This document shows positions 14,432 to 14,611 of a stretch of 14,611 nt of DNA, piece by piece. This DNA comes from Actinomycetota bacterium. Its GTDB lineage: Bacteria; Actinomycetota; Acidimicrobiia; Acidimicrobiales; Acidimicrobiaceae. The stretch lies in assembly GCA_027318945.1 (NCBI GenBank), contig DAHVOF010000115.1, positions 1 to 14,611 of the forward strand. The letters are read 5' to 3'. The notes below the pieces were generated by a model. That model saw only the letters and a list, made by a program, of their open reading frames with translations, searched no databases and was not told where the DNA came from. Position numbers and translations under genes: made by a program. The first letter of the stretch is position 1; every line of letters begins with the position of its first letter.

Positions 14432-14452
14432 ATGTTTTTTTATCTTTGGCAA
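14424..14452 (-). promoter_or_regulatory. Probable promoter of the regulator gene
   Basis: On the minus strand: TTGCCA (14452-14447), 17 bases, TATTGT (14429-14424). The spacing and -10 hexamer are identical to those of the ligase promoter, and the -35 lies outside the repeated 27 bases, so it is partly independent support. The leader would be about 290 bases. A plus-strand reading (TTGCAT 14406-14411, 16 bases, TATTAT 14428-14433) is also possible and would point out of the window. Confidence 0.5.
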
Positions 14453-14611
14453 AGATTTTCCGGTAATTGCTGCAGATACCCGACTTGCGGATGGCTCGTT
14501 TTTGTGGTCATTCCCGAGTGCGCCAGAATATGGTGCTCAGTCGCGGGCAAGCTCTTTTTGTCTGGTCATATCGTTGACTAGAGATTCTTGCGTTTCGACG
14601 AGCTTTGATGG

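Larger units (their letters stand above)
14136..14611 (-). other. Gene-free region upstream of the regulator
   Basis: About 475 bases with no convincing gene. It contains a stem-loop at 14167-14186, the second 27-base element at 14405-14431 and a minus-strand promoter at 14424-14452. The plus-strand frame 14264-14581 has no recognisable domain and runs across the operator-like element, so I do not call it. Nothing further is recognised in 14453-14611. Confidence 0.55.

Noticed and set aside
14264..14581. Plus-strand open frame of 105 codons with a TTG start
   Set aside because: It has no recognisable domain and odd Cys/Trp-rich composition, and it crosses the 27-base promoter-operator element. 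Better explained as the regulatory region of the GntR gene.
1..14611. CRISPR array, tRNA or rRNA genes
   Set aside because: No regularly spaced repeats, and no tRNA- or rRNA-like sequence was recognised on either strand by reading.

Overview
The window looks like a catabolic gene cluster of a free-living bacterium. It carries twelve same-strand protein genes, one convergent GntR-type regulator gene, and one small hypothetical gene among the twelve. The set is dominated by CoA-thioester chemistry: a PaaK-type acyl-CoA ligase, two 3-hydroxyacyl-CoA dehydrogenases, a thiolase, three crotonase-fold proteins and a CoA-transferase-like protein. Base composition is moderately GC-rich, and GTG or TTG starts are common. 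The phylum cannot be fixed from the sequence.

Layout. Bases 56-3368 hold a compact block of two small cupin proteins and a Cdc48/p97-like double AAA+ ATPase, with overlapping or nearly overlapping reading frames. Bases 3369-4120 are a roughly 750-base gene-free stretch holding a probable promoter and operator. Bases 4121-13274 form a long operon-like run: CoA ligase, a 66-residue unknown protein, an amidohydrolase-2 protein, 3-hydroxyacyl-CoA dehydrogenase 1, thiolase, crotonases 1 and 2, 3-hydroxyacyl-CoA dehydrogenase 2, CoA-transferase-like protein, and crotonase 3. An FCD-type GntR regulator is on the minus strand (13440-14129). The remaining bases hold its probable promoter and no convincing gene.

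How it may work together (inference). The ligase would activate a carboxylic acid, possibly aromatic, alicyclic or unsaturated. Hydration, isomerisation, oxidation and thiolysis or hydrolysis would then shorten it. No acyl-CoA dehydrogenase gene is visible, so the substrate may already be unsaturated or the desaturase may be encoded elsewhere. A 27-base sequence occurs once upstream of the ligase operon and once upstream of the regulator gene. In both places it has the same orientation relative to transcription and the same placement against a -35/-10 promoter pair, which suggests that the GntR protein controls both itself and the operon.

The most unusual content is a set of family members with altered catalytic residues: a cupin lacking all three metal ligands beside one that keeps them; a Cdc48-like ATPase whose second Walker B motif naturally reads DQ instead of DE; an amidohydrolase without its HxH motif and with Asn in place of the catalytic Asp; and a CoA-transferase-like protein with Gly where the catalytic Glu is expected. 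The cupin pair plus Cdc48-like ATPase is the best candidate here for an undescribed functional module.
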